From assembly GCF_030499535.1 (NCBI RefSeq), contig NZ_JASTLB010000001.1:1426001-1490000 (forward strand): 64,000 bases of DNA, given 5' to 3'. Every line of letters begins with the position of its first letter. Within the stretch, counting starts at the first letter, position 1. A program made the translations under genes and the position numbers. A model generated the notes under the pieces. The model made no database searches and was not told the origin of the DNA. It worked only from the letters and a program-made list of their open reading frames with translations. Of this stretch, positions 38,433-47,497 are shown piece by piece. Source of the DNA: Streptomyces sp. TG1A-8 (GTDB lineage Bacteria > Actinomycetota > Actinomycetes > Streptomycetales > Streptomycetaceae).

Positions 38433-38448
38433 GATGGAACGTTCTATC
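38433..38448. promoter_or_regulatory. TetR operator copy 3, GATGGAACGTTCTATC
   Basis: A 16-bp palindrome with one mismatched pair, sharing GGAACGTTC with copy 2. It lies just before the decayed hydrolase copy, in the same relative position as copy 2 to the intact hydrolase. Confidence 0.65.
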
Positions 38449-38459
38449 CAGTTAGGTTG

Positions 38460-38890
38460 TGCCGATGACGCTGACAGCGACAGGGCCGGTGCGGTCGTGC
38501 TGATCCACGGATCCCGGGCGATCCCGCACGGCCGGGGCTCACCGGCCGGATCGAAGAACAGGGGCAGCGCCACCGCGCAAGGACCGGCTCAATTGCCCAC
38601 GGTTCCATCAGCACCCTCGCCGGCGACCCTTCGGCTGCTTCCTGCCGGAACCACCGATCCCGGGCCGGGCGCGCGTGCTCGTCCAAGAGTTTTCTGCTCA
38701 GTTCGACCCCCGCGCGACCGCGGAAATCGATTTCTGCGACCGGCGCGGGACTCCCCCGTTATCCGGTGCCGGCGAGGCCGGTCCCATCTCCGCCGTCCCC
38801 GGCGGGCAAGTCCGGTCAGCGCCTGCTCCGCAGGTTTCGTGCCGGGTCGGGGGCCCCAAGTCACCGGGCGGACGGCATCCCCTGCCGAAT
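38460..38890 (+). pseudogene. Decayed paralogue of the alpha/beta hydrolase
   Basis: Fragments in successive frames match the intact hydrolase at 37272-38093. GAVVLIHGSRAIPHG corresponds to GTVVFIHGLWMTPLS. Then LAGDPSAA, a frame change, PGRARVLVQEFSAQFDPRAT and AEIDF correspond to LGESESAA..PGSARVLFQGAFANFSPRAA..RVDF. About 100 central residues, including the nucleophile elbow, are deleted. It is preceded by the same TetR operator palindrome as the intact gene. It is thus a dead inverted or transposed duplicate of that gene and its promoter. Confidence 0.7.
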
Positions 38891-38948
38891 CAGCCGCTCC
38901 CGTGCCGCAGACATCCTGCGGCATCCACCACTCTCCAGGAGAACCACG

Positions 38949-39797
38949 GTGTTCAAACGACGCTCCGCATACGTCACCGCTTTCGGCACAGCCGGCATCG
39001 CTCTTGCAGCCTGCCTGGCCACCAGTGCTTCAGCCGCGCCCGACCACGGGATACGGAACACCCCCAAGCCGACCGTCGTCCTCGTCCACGGCGCCTGGTC
39101 CGACTCCGCAAGCTGGAGCCGTGTCGTCAAGCGCCTGCAGGCGGACGGTTACCCCGTCACCGCACCGGCCACTCCGCTGCGCGGCCTGAAGGAGGACGCG
39201 ACCTACCTGGCCGACTACCTGAAGACCGTTCGCGGCCCGATCATCCTCGTCGGGCATTCCTACGGCGGCGCCGTCATCACTGACGCCGCAACCGACGACC
39301 CGCAGGTGAAGGGACTCGTGTACATTGCCGCTTTCGCCCCCGACAAGGGTGAAAGCGCCGCCGGCCTGGAAGCCCGCTTCCCGGGCAGCCACCTCAGCGA
39401 CAACCCCGAGGCCCCGGTTCCTACCGCCCTCAACGCCGTTCCCTTCACCAGGGCCGACGGAAGCACCGGGACCGATCTGTACATCAAGCCCGACAAGTAC
39501 CGCGACGTGTTCCTCAGCGACCGGCTCAGTGGTCGCACGGCTGCCGAGCTCGCTGCCACCCAGCGCCCCGTCACCGCGCAAGCGCTCGGCGAGCCGTCCG
39601 GGACGCCCGCTTGGAAGACCATTCCCTCCTGGTACCTGGTCGCTCGCAACGATCACGCCATCCCGGCCACAGCCGAGCGGTTCATGGCGGCGCGCGCTCA
39701 CGCCCGCACCACCGAGGTCGACGCCCCGCACGCCGCCCAGCTGACCGACCCCCAGGCCGTCACGCACCTCATCGAGGAGGCGGCGACCGCCAAGTAA
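38949..39797 (+). CDS. Secreted alpha/beta hydrolase
   Basis: A 282-residue hydrolase with a Sec signal peptide (residues 1-29, hydrophobic AFGTAGIALAACLATSASAA). The domain has VVLVHGAWSDSASWSRVVKR, nucleophile elbow IILVGHSYGGAVI, acid in WYLVARNDHAIPATAERF and histidine in EVDAPHAAQLTDPQAVTHLI. This is the pattern of the salicylate-esterase/Hnl-like "alpha/beta fold hydrolase" group common in Streptomyces. AGGAG precedes the GTG start. The AAC of LAAC might be read as a lipobox, so lipid anchoring at Cys22 is possible. It lies downstream of the decayed hydrolase and TetR operator 3, which may still drive it. Confidence 0.88.
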   Translation: MFKRRSAYVTAFGTAGIALAACLATSASAAPDHGIRNTPKPTVVLVHGAWSDSASWSRVVKRLQADGYPVTAPATPLRGLKEDATYLADYLKTVRGPIILVGHSYGGAVITDAATDDPQVKGLVYIAAFAPDKGESAAGLEARFPGSHLSDNPEAPVPTALNAVPFTRADGSTGTDLYIKPDKYRDVFLSDRLSGRTAAELAATQRPVTAQALGEPSGTPAWKTIPSWYLVARNDHAIPATAERFMAARAHARTTEVDAPHAAQLTDPQAVTHLIEEAATAK

Positions 39798-39954
39798 CGG
39801 ATGTCCGACCGCAGGCCTCCGCCGTCACCGTCGTGAGCGGAGACCTGCGTCCGTCCTGCAGGGCTCCGGCGTGTCCACGTGGTTGAGCTGACCCCGGTTC
39901 CGGGGGTCCCTGAAGCCGGGCCCGTGATCCTGGCCGGAGGAGAACCACGAGCAG

Positions 39955-40140
39955 TGCCAGCGCCGCGCAAGCACCCGGGCGAGCTCCGTGAGCGGGCCGT
40001 TGCGCGAGGTCCGCGCCACCGGTCGTCCGGTCGCGCATGTCGCGAAGGACCTGGGCGTCCACGGAGAGGCCCCGCCCGGCTGGGTCCGCCAGGCCGGGGC
40101 GGACGCCGGCGAACGTGACGACCGGCTGACCACCGCCCAC
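39955..40140 (+). pseudogene. IS3-family OrfA remnant
   Basis: VPAPRKHPGELRERAV is followed, one frame over, by GRPVAHVAKDLGVHGEA and GWVRQAGADAGERDDRLTTA. These together are an IS3 OrfA with a frameshift in the middle. OrfB is absent. Confidence 0.65.
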
Positions 40141-40159
40141 CTGGCCGCGGCAGTGCCCC

Positions 40160-40390
40160 GCCGGTTGTGTACGAGGATGTCGAGCACCGTCCCGTTCTGG
40201 CCGCGGCCCGCCACAGGTACTCCTGCTCACCGTCGATCTTGGTGAAGACCTCGTTCGGATGCCACTCGTTCCCGGGCCGGGGCCGGCGTCCACCGCAGCC
40301 TTGCGGACCCACGTCCGCACCGCCCCGGCAGCACCGGTGCCCGGCTTCACGGCGACCGCTTTCATCGCCGCCCACTCGGTTGGGTGAGTG
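40160..40390 (-). pseudogene. Fused remnants of an IS3 OrfA and an IS6-type transposase
   Basis: Read leftwards, AAMKAVAVKPGTGAAGAVRT and WVRKAAVDAGPGPG come from an IS3 OrfA. They run straight into WHPNEVFTKIDGEQEYLWRA, from the catalytic start of an IS6-type transposase, followed after a frame change by GTVLDILVHNRRGTAAARW. The junction lies near 40280. No complete transposase or terminal repeat remains. Confidence 0.6.
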
Positions 40391-40663
40391 GACCCAGCCG
40401 CGCGACCATGCGTGCTGAGCGGTCGCGAGGCTCGGCAGGGCAGGAGGACGGACGAGCCGCGACCCGGTCCTCTCAGGGAATCGATCCCCATCGGGCCCGG
40501 AGCAGTTCAGCCCGCGTGCACGGCGTGATCCAGGCATGCCTGACCGGACGACTCCCCGCCCCTGCCGACCTGGCCACAGCGCCACCGCCCCCACTTCGCC
40601 TTGACTCGCCCCGGCCCCATTGCTCCGTCGGTTGACGATGCCGCCCGATCTGGCGCTCACCAC

Positions 40664-41398
40664 CTATTGCGGCGGAGCGGTCCACGGGGCGCTGGCGTGG
40701 AGTAGCCGGGTGCCGAACACCGTCACGGCCGTCAACAAGGCACCGGCCATGAGGACAGAAGCCGCAGGATCCACGGACAGGGCGGCCACAGCGCCGGTCG
40801 CAGCCCCGAGGAACATGGCAAGAGTGGAGGCGACCCGGCGTCCCGCCCGGCTGTCGGATCCCCCGGCGAGCCGGCCGTCGGCGGACAGACCGGTGATGGT
40901 CAGGGTGAGTACGGTGGTCGTCAGGTCGGGCACGGCAAGTCGCCGGGCGGCCGCGTTCTGGGTGCCCATGGCAACGCCGAGCAGAATGATGAGCACATAA
41001 CGGCTGATGCCCCCCAGGGGACGGTCCGCGGCCTGCAACCACCCGTAGGCACCGAGGACGAGAAGCGCCTCGATCAAAGTCGCACGCCACAACAGGCGTC
41101 CGCGGTGGTGTGGTTGCAGATGACCCAGGCGGCCGCCGACCAGGGCGCCCACGGCAAAGGAGATCAGCGCCAGGATGGAGGGCGCAAGGGAGAAGCCGGG
41201 GGCTCCAGCGGCAGCGAAAGCGATGAACACGACGTTACCTGTCATGTTGGCCACAAAAACGTGGCCGAGGAAGAGGTAGCTGAACGCGTCGATGACACCG
41301 GTGACCACCGTCAGGACGAGCAGCGCAGGCGGCAACGGACCATGACGGCCCGACCCGGCCGGCTTTGTCAGGGCCCAGGCTTCCCGCAGGTGGCGCAT
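40664..41398 (-). CDS. YoaK/DUF1275-family membrane protein
   Basis: A 244-residue polytopic protein of the DUF1275 (YoaK) family. It begins with ALLVLTVVTGVIDAFSYLFL and the hallmark GHVFVANMTGNVVFIAFA, then APSILALISFAVGALVGG. A later family motif is GVAMGTQNAAARRLAVPDLT followed by TTVLT. About six membrane segments are expected. The function is not established for the family. It is transcribed in the same direction as, and 100 bp downstream of, a LysR gene, which may regulate it. Confidence 0.9.
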   Translation of the reverse strand: MRHLREAWALTKPAGSGRHGPLPPALLVLTVVTGVIDAFSYLFLGHVFVANMTGNVVFIAFAAAGAPGFSLAPSILALISFAVGALVGGRLGHLQPHHRGRLLWRATLIEALLVLGAYGWLQAADRPLGGISRYVLIILLGVAMGTQNAAARRLAVPDLTTTVLTLTITGLSADGRLAGGSDSRAGRRVASTLAMFLGAATGAVAALSVDPAASVLMAGALLTAVTVFGTRLLHASAPWTAPPQ

Positions 41399-41498
41399 GG
41401 CGTTTCCTTACACGTGTCAAGGAGATGATCCGCTCCTCCCAGTGTGTGGCACCCTGCAAGCCCCGTCCAAGATATGGATCCGGCTCCAGCAATCTGTT

Positions 41499-42392
41499 TC
41501 ACCGATTGATCAAATGGTGTTGGACTGTGTCGAGGAAGGTGTTCACCGCGGGTGAGGTCCCGCGGATGTCGTACGCCAGGGTGACGGGCTGCACAGCCAG
41601 TGGGTCCGTCAGACGCAGCACACGCGCACCGTTCGGAACCTCCGCGGTCGCGGAGAGCGGTACCACCGCGACTCCCACGTCTCGGGCGGCGAGACGAACC
41701 ATGTCTTGAACTTGGGCGACCTCGATGCTTCCGTCGAGACGGGCTCCGGCGCGGCTGAAGGCCGCCTCGACGTGTTGCCGCAGACCACTGCCACGGCGGA
41801 ACTGAATCAGGTGGTCGTCGCCGGGCAGTTCGTCGAGGCTCACCTCCGCGTTGCCGGCCAGGAGGTGGTCAGCCGAGACGACGACTACCAGCGGGTCCTG
41901 TCCGAGCAGGCGGTGTCCCAGCGTGGGTGGCAGTTCTTCGGGCTGCCACCCCACCACGGCGACGTCGAGGGAGCCGGTGGCCACCTGCTCGACGAGCTGT
42001 GAACTGCTGTCGTTGACCACTTGCAGCTCGATGTCGGGGTAGGCCCGATGGAAGTCGTCCAAGACGGCGACCATGTCGATCACGGCCGCCATGGTTTGGA
42101 TGACGCCCAGGCGAAGACGTCCCCGACGCAGGCCGACAAGGGCGCGGACCTGCGCGACCGCCTCATCGGCGTCTGCCAGAACACGCTCGGCCAGGGGAAC
42201 CATCAGTCGGCCGGCCTCCGTCAGGCGCACTGTCCGGCTCGTGCGGGCGAAAAGAGCGGTTCCCAACTCCGCTTCGAGCCGGGCGATCTGCTGGCTCAAC
42301 GCCGACTGCGCGACGAAGCAGCGCCGAGCCGCGCGGGTAAAGCTGTGGGTGTCCGCCACCGCCAGGAAGTACCTCAGATGCCGTAGCTCCAT
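41499..42392 (-). CDS. LysR-family transcriptional regulator
   Basis: A 297-residue LysR regulator. The winged helix is MELRHLRYFLAVADTHSFTR, AARRCFVAQSALSQQIARLE, LGTALFARTSRTVRLTEAG; the effector domain starts at GRLRLGVIQTMAAVIDMVAV. GGTGATGGGAA is placed well for the ATG at 42392, which is preferred to one 12 bases upstream. It lies upstream of the YoaK-like gene in the same direction. LysR proteins usually control a divergent gene, but on that side there is only a decayed dehydrogenase fragment, which may have been its target. Confidence 0.92.
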   Translation of the reverse strand: MELRHLRYFLAVADTHSFTRAARRCFVAQSALSQQIARLEAELGTALFARTSRTVRLTEAGRLMVPLAERVLADADEAVAQVRALVGLRRGRLRLGVIQTMAAVIDMVAVLDDFHRAYPDIELQVVNDSSSQLVEQVATGSLDVAVVGWQPEELPPTLGHRLLGQDPLVVVVSADHLLAGNAEVSLDELPGDDHLIQFRRGSGLRQHVEAAFSRAGARLDGSIEVAQVQDMVRLAARDVGVAVVPLSATAEVPNGARVLRLTDPLAVQPVTLAYDIRGTSPAVNTFLDTVQHHLINR

Positions 42393-42589
42393 CGTTCCCA
42401 TCACCCTGATCCGCCAACTGCCTCGGCCACGTCGAGCGTAGGCCGAAGCGGGTGAGGAACGCTGACGGTGGTGCCGCGCGGGCCGGACAGCAGGCCGGCG
42501 TCGTTCGGAGGATCCGTTCGATCCGCCGGTCTAGGTGGCGGACGCGGCTGCGGAGTTCGCGGGGCCGGGACGGGAGCGGGCGCGGCCAC

Positions 42590-42763
42590 GAAACCTTCTC
42601 GCACGTACGGCCCGAGGTGCTGGGATCGAACAAGGAGGCGGTAGCCCACGCCACGCTCCCCGAAGCCGCGGACGCCGCGGAGACGGTCGCCTCCGTCGTC
42701 ACCCGGCCGCCCCGCGCGGCCGTCGGCGAGGTCGTCCCGTGGCCGGACGGCAGCGTGGAGTAG
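42590..42763 (+). pseudogene. C-terminal fragment of a short-chain dehydrogenase
   Basis: The 57 codons ending at 42763 (ETFSHVRPEVLGSNKEAVAH, then AETVASVVTRPPRAAVGEVV) match the C-terminal segment of short-chain dehydrogenases, where a phrase like VTRPPHVAVNEV is typical. The N-terminal Rossmann half and active site are missing; upstream text is arginine-rich. Dead fragment, divergent from the LysR gene. Confidence 0.5.
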
Positions 42764-42769
42764 CGACAA

Positions 42770-43748
42770 CGGGCCCTGCGGTGCCCCTCCGCACGACGGC
42801 CGAGGCATCCGCCGAGATCCGGCACCACCACATCCTGGCACGCCCTCGGCCACCCGCCCCCAACGACGTGACGGTGCCGTGCGCACCCGCCGGGACGGGC
42901 CGTCGGCCGGAGGGCGGCCCGGGGTTGGTTCCAGGCCGTTGAGACGGTCCTCCCGCACAGGCGGACCGCACCGCAGGAGCCACACGAGCACACCCGAGGA
43001 CCGGGGACCGGGACCGCCTCCGCCCCGCCGGGCACCGAACCGGGCGACCCCGTTCGGGCATCCACCCACATGCCGGCCGCACGGGGCAGGTGTGTTCTTG
43101 GCGTTCCGGTTTCAGCGGAACAGGGATAAGCAAAGAAAACAAGGGAACCCCATCGCCCCGCCTCAGATCCAGAGATAGGTGAGAAAGAGGTAAGCGCAAT
43201 GGTGCGCACAAGAGCGCGGGCGGTCTGTTACTGGCGAATTCATTGCACACGCGTTGCGTGCTGTTTGGTGTGACACCTCGTCAGGGTCTGAAATAATTCC
43301 CTTCGACAGGCATCGTTTTGCACGTGTGACGAAGTGTTGACGAATGATGGGCAAGGGGGCCAGAACTGCATGTACTTGCAGTGCGGGTCCCATCGACTCA
43401 CACGTGCAGGCGTGACGGATGCAACGATGCAGCGAGTCGGATCCGGTGAGCGCCGGGGAACTGGAGAGGGGTGCGGACGCTCGACGGATCACCCGAAATC
43501 TGTCCGCATCTCAAAGGTGGCGCATTTTACGCTGTCGCGAGCGCGGATCGGCGGCACGCAGGGGCGTCGGCGCGGAGGGAAGTGCCCGTGCGGACAAGGC
43601 TGCGCGGCGTTGCGCATCCCACGGGGAGGACGTCATTACGGGTGCGTGTCCGGAAACCGACGAGTGCCGCCGTGACGGGACACCGTTCACGGACGAGGCG
43701 GCCGGGCCCCGTCCGGCCTCCGGCTGTTGAGTACACGAAGGAGCAGGT
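42770..43748. other. 980-bp upstream region of the LAL regulator, with a lower-GC block
   Basis: From about 43090 to 43420 the base composition drops visibly below the rest of the window. No coding frame is convincing. It is probably the promoter and 5' region of the regulator at 43749 and the left boundary of the orphan cluster. Confidence 0.5.
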
Positions 43749-46232
43749 ATGGTGCTTTTCGGTCGTGGCGAGGAGTTAGGCGACATGTCCGCTCTGGCGG
43801 AAGCCGCGCTGCGGGGGAGGGGGCAGGCCGTGTTCCTCGGCGGCCCATCGGGAGTCAGCGGAACCGCCTTCCTCGATGCGCTCGACGAGGCGCACGCCTC
43901 GTCGTTCCGGGTGCTGCGGGTCACCGGTCATCCTGACGAGGCCGTCCTGTCCTTCGCGGCCGCCGAGCGGTTGGTCGCTCCGGTTTACGACAGGGTCGAG
44001 GAACTACCCGCGCCGCAACGCACGGCACTGCGGGTCGTCTTCGGTCTCGAAGAGGGCTCCGTGGACCCCCTCCTCCTGTACATGGGGGTGACGAGGGCCC
44101 TGCAAGCGGCGGCGGGACACACCCCGCTCATGATCCTCGTCGACGACTTCCACCTGCTCGACCAGGAATCGGCACGGGTCATCTCCTTCTTGTCCCGGCG
44201 GATCGACACAGCGGCGATTCTCCTGGTGTGCGCCGGCGCCGACGGACACGAGCGGCACGCGGGCCGGATCGAAGGGGAGCGGCCGACCCTGCCGCCACTC
44301 GGTGGGACCGCCCGCCTCGAGCTCCGGGAAGAGCGGAAACCCGCGTGCGCGACCAAGATGAAGAAACGTTTCGTCGGGACGTCCAGAGGAATCCCCGCGC
44401 TGCTGCGCCGTGCTGCGAGCGGGTCGACGCCCGGCCAGCTCGCCGGACGGGCTCCCCTGCCCGGGGGCCCCGCCTTTCCGGACGTGCCGACCGGCACCGC
44501 AGCGCTCGGCAAGGACGGCGCCGAACCGCCCCGGACCTCCGGGGCGCCCGACCGGAGTGCCGGACACGGCCCGGTGCCGGCTTCCGGTCACGTGTCCTCC
44601 ACCGGCCCGCATCCTGCTTCCCGGGCCGCGCTGCCCGCCTTCGACGGGTTCTCCGCCGCGATGGCCGACGGGGACTTCCGAAGGTCCGAAGCCGCCGTCG
44701 AAACGATCGAAACGGCGGAACGGTCCCTCGCCCTGGGCGACACCGACCGCTGCGCGGACCTCCTTCGAAGGGCCGAACCGCTCCCATCGGCCGAACAGCG
44801 GGAGCGGTACCTCAGGCTCCAGGCCGTCCACACACTGCTGACCCGTTCCCCCTCCGGCGCGGTCGGGCAGTTGCTGGCGGCGGCACGCACGGCGAAGGAC
44901 GCGGCGTTCGCGCGCGACACGCTCAACATCGCGATCGCCGCGGCCTGGCTGGCGGGGAACCCGTCCCGGCTCGCGGAGGTGAGGGACGCCGGGGCGCAGC
45001 CGCGCGGCCTTCCGTACCTGCAGCCGGACGCCGACTCCACCGAGGGGTTGGTGCTGCTGCGGATCCTGGCCGGACCGTGGGATCCCGCCGACCGGGTCGG
45101 CGCAGGAGCGACCGGGGCGGACCGGGCAACCGGCCAGGAGGCCGCGCGCGTTCCGCTGCCCGGGTTCCCCATGCTGCCGGACTCCGGACTGACGGACGAT
45201 CCCGAGCGACACCTGGCGTACTACACCGGTCTGCTGCGGCGTGCCGTGGACGGCGGCGAGTGGGGGTCCGTGCCGGTGGCCGCGTACTGGACGGCCTGTC
45301 TGGAAGCATGGCTGGGACGGTGGACCGAAGCGATGGAGCACGCCCGTCTGGGACTGTCGAGCGCGGAACGTACCCGGCAGGACGTCCTCACCGGTCATCT
45401 GCGGAGCCTGCTCGCCCGGTTGCACGGCATCCTGGGCGACGTGGCGGCCTGTACCGCCGAGGCCGAGGCGTGCCTGAGGGAGTCGGCCACCTGCGTCCAG
45501 GACTCCGTCCGGCTGATGGCACGGGGCGCCCTGGTCTTCGCGGCCCTGAGCGAGGGACGGCTGGAGGACGCGCCCGGGCTGCTGCCGCTGTCCGCCACCG
45601 ATGTCGGCGAATCGGTGTCGGGCGGCCGCGGCTCGCTCGTCGTGTCGGACCTGATCGAAGCGGCCTGCCGCACGTTCGAGGTGCTCCGGGCCGCGGAGTT
45701 GCTGGCCGTGTGGAAACGGTGCGGTCCCGAGGCCCGCGCCCGTGGGACCGAGTTCCTCGTGTTGCGTTGCGAGGCGCTGCTGGAGGAGGACCCCGACGGC
45801 ATGGAACGGAGGTTCCGCGAGGCGCTGGCGCTTCCGTACCCCAACGAGTTCGAGCGGGGCCGGACGCGGCTGCTGTTCGGCGAACGGCTCAGGAGAGCCC
45901 GGCGGCCGCGGTCGGCGCGCGAGGAACTGGTGGCCGCCGTGGACGCCTTCCGGTCGGTCGGCGCACCGCTGTGGGTCGACCGCGCCCAGCGTGAACTGGA
46001 CGCCTGCGCCGTACGCCCGTCCCCGGCGGAGGAGGGGTGGCAGGCGCTCACCGTGCAGGAGCGGCAGGTGCTGCAGCTCGCCGGGCTGGGGATGACGAAC
46101 CGTCAGATAGCCCAGAAGCTGTTCATCAGCCCGCGTACGGTCGGCTACCACCTCTACAAGGCGTTCCCGAAACTGCACATCCGGTCACGCCGGCAGATCG
46201 GCGCGGTGGTACCGGCGAGCTCCGGCCCCTGA
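43749..46232 (+). CDS. LAL-type LuxR-family cluster regulator (TTA-containing)
   Basis: An 827-residue regulator: N-terminal AAA/STAND-like ATPase region, long alpha-helical middle, C-terminal LuxR helix-turn-helix (WQALTVQERQVLQLAGLGMT, NRQIAQKLFISPRTVGYHLY, then KLHIRSRRQIG). Length and layout fit the large LAL activators of antibiotic clusters. The Walker A at residues 31-40 reads GGPSGVSGTA, lacking the lysine, so ATP binding is doubtful; Walker B LMILVDDFHLLD (127-138) is kept. Codon 10 (43776-43778) is TTA, which makes translation dependent on the bldA leucyl-tRNA and so links it to development. AAGGAG precedes the ATG. It sits at the left edge of the orphan cluster, convergent with the methyltransferase gene. 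Confidence 0.9.
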   Translation: MVLFGRGEELGDMSALAEAALRGRGQAVFLGGPSGVSGTAFLDALDEAHASSFRVLRVTGHPDEAVLSFAAAERLVAPVYDRVEELPAPQRTALRVVFGLEEGSVDPLLLYMGVTRALQAAAGHTPLMILVDDFHLLDQESARVISFLSRRIDTAAILLVCAGADGHERHAGRIEGERPTLPPLGGTARLELREERKPACATKMKKRFVGTSRGIPALLRRAASGSTPGQLAGRAPLPGGPAFPDVPTGTAALGKDGAEPPRTSGAPDRSAGHGPVPASGHVSSTGPHPASRAALPAFDGFSAAMADGDFRRSEAAVETIETAERSLALGDTDRCADLLRRAEPLPSAEQRERYLRLQAVHTLLTRSPSGAVGQLLAAARTAKDAAFARDTLNIAIAAAWLAGNPSRLAEVRDAGAQPRGLPYLQPDADSTEGLVLLRILAGPWDPADRVGAGATGADRATGQEAARVPLPGFPMLPDSGLTDDPERHLAYYTGLLRRAVDGGEWGSVPVAAYWTACLEAWLGRWTEAMEHARLGLSSAERTRQDVLTGHLRSLLARLHGILGDVAACTAEAEACLRESATCVQDSVRLMARGALVFAALSEGRLEDAPGLLPLSATDVGESVSGGRGSLVVSDLIEAACRTFEVLRAAELLAVWKRCGPEARARGTEFLVLRCEALLEEDPDGMERRFREALALPYPNEFERGRTRLLFGERLRRARRPRSAREELVAAVDAFRSVGAPLWVDRAQRELDACAVRPSPAEEGWQALTVQERQVLQLAGLGMTNRQIAQKLFISPRTVGYHLYKAFPKLHIRSRRQIGAVVPASSGP

Positions 46233-46238
46233 GGAGGG

Positions 46239-46264
46239 CGGCCGGAGCCCGTCCGCTCCGGCCG
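46239..46264 (+). terminator. Hairpin terminator after the LAL regulator
   Basis: A 10-bp perfect stem (CGGCCGGAGC / GCTCCGGCCG) with a 6-base loop starts seven bases after the regulator stop. There is no T-tract, as is common in Streptomyces. Confidence 0.55.
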
Positions 46265-46365
46265 GCCGCGGAACTCGGGACCGCGGACCGGTGCGGCGGC
46301 GGAGCGATGCCCGCCGCCGGGGCGTCCGACGGGGGGCGGGAGCCGCGCCGCCCCTCGGTCCCACG

Positions 46366-47457
46366 TCACTTCACGCCGACCACCATGTACTCGGGTCCGT
46401 CGAGGTGGGACACCGATGCCTCCCGGAAGCCCGCGTCCGTCATCCACGAGGTGCACTCCGCACCGGTGTAGCCCAGTCCGCCGACCGACACCAGCGACAC
46501 GTTCAGGCTCATGATCAAGCCCGTGGTGTTCACGCGGCGCTCGTCGTCGATGAGGGACTCGTACACCAGCAGCCGGCCCCCTTCGGGCAGCGCGTCGTAC
46601 GCCTTGGAGATCAGCATCCGCTTGGTGTCGAGGTCCCAGTCGTGGAGCACGTGGCCCATGACGACGACGTCACCCGCGGGCAGCGGGTCCGTGAAGAAGT
46701 CGCCGGTGACCAGGTGGGCCCGGTCCGCGATGCCGGCGGCCCCCACGTGACCCGCGAACCGGTCGCCGACCTGGGGCCGGTCGAAGCCGGTGCCCCGCAG
46801 GTGCGGGTGGGCGCGGAGCACGTGGGCGAGGAAGGCACCCTCCGAGCAGCCCACGTCGACCACCTCGCGCACCCCGGACCAGTCGAAGGCGTCGGTGAGG
46901 GCCAGGTGGGCGCCCATGCTGTAGCCGGTCATCGACCGCACGAAGCCGGTGACCTGGTCGGGCGTGGCGAAGGCTTCGCCGAACGTGTCGTCATCGGCGC
47001 CGACCGGCAGCATGCGCGCGCCCGGAGCGGTGCCGGCGGCTCGGCCGGTCGCCGCCTGGGCGAGCGCCTGGTCGTAGTTGAGGCGTTCGCCGGTCCGCAG
47101 GCAGTCGCTGAGCAGAGTGCGGGACGGATAGACGGAGTTCAGGTAGAGCAGGTATCCGGAGATGTCCGAGACCGGGTCGTCCGGGTTCAGGTACGCGGCG
47201 GACAGGGCGGACGTCCGGTAGACGCCCTCCTCCCGTTCGAGCAGACCCACGGACACCAGCACGTCGAAGAAGTCGCGTGCGCCGCGGCCCTTGAGCGACA
47301 GGGCGGCGGACAGCTCCTCGGCCGTGGCGGGACGGCGCACGAGCTCCGTGAACACGCCCAGTTCCACGGCGCTGAGCACGACCTTCGACGTCCAGAACGC
47401 CGTGGCGATCTTGATGATCTCGTGCGGTGACTGCTGGACGGGGCTGGCTTCGTTCAT
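46366..47457 (-). CDS. SAM-dependent O-methyltransferase (acetylserotonin/caffeate type)
   Basis: A 363-residue methyltransferase. The N-terminal dimerisation winged helix has IIKIATAFWTSKVVLSAVEL and RPATAEELSAAL. The SAM site is VVDVGCSEGAFLAHVLRAHP; the catalytic histidine is in VVMGHVLHDWDLDTKRML; the C-terminus has LLVYESLIDDERR. By family, it methylates a hydroxyl or carboxyl on an aromatic or small natural-product intermediate. GAGAGGAA precedes the ATG. It is the last gene of a leftward unit starting with the 13-codon gene and the adenylating enzyme, 40 bases downstream of the latter. Convergent with the LAL regulator. Confidence 0.92.
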   Translation of the reverse strand: MNEASPVQQSPHEIIKIATAFWTSKVVLSAVELGVFTELVRRPATAEELSAALSLKGRGARDFFDVLVSVGLLEREEGVYRTSALSAAYLNPDDPVSDISGYLLYLNSVYPSRTLLSDCLRTGERLNYDQALAQAATGRAAGTAPGARMLPVGADDDTFGEAFATPDQVTGFVRSMTGYSMGAHLALTDAFDWSGVREVVDVGCSEGAFLAHVLRAHPHLRGTGFDRPQVGDRFAGHVGAAGIADRAHLVTGDFFTDPLPAGDVVVMGHVLHDWDLDTKRMLISKAYDALPEGGRLLVYESLIDDERRVNTTGLIMSLNVSLVSVGGLGYTGAECTSWMTDAGFREASVSHLDGPEYMVVGVK

Positions 47458-47497
47458 GTTTCCTCTCTTCGCACACACGATGGGCGGGGAATCCTCG

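Noticed and set aside
43163..43492. A 109-codon minus-strand frame in the lower-GC block
   Set aside because: No ribosome site, unusual composition and no family resemblance; more likely promoter region.
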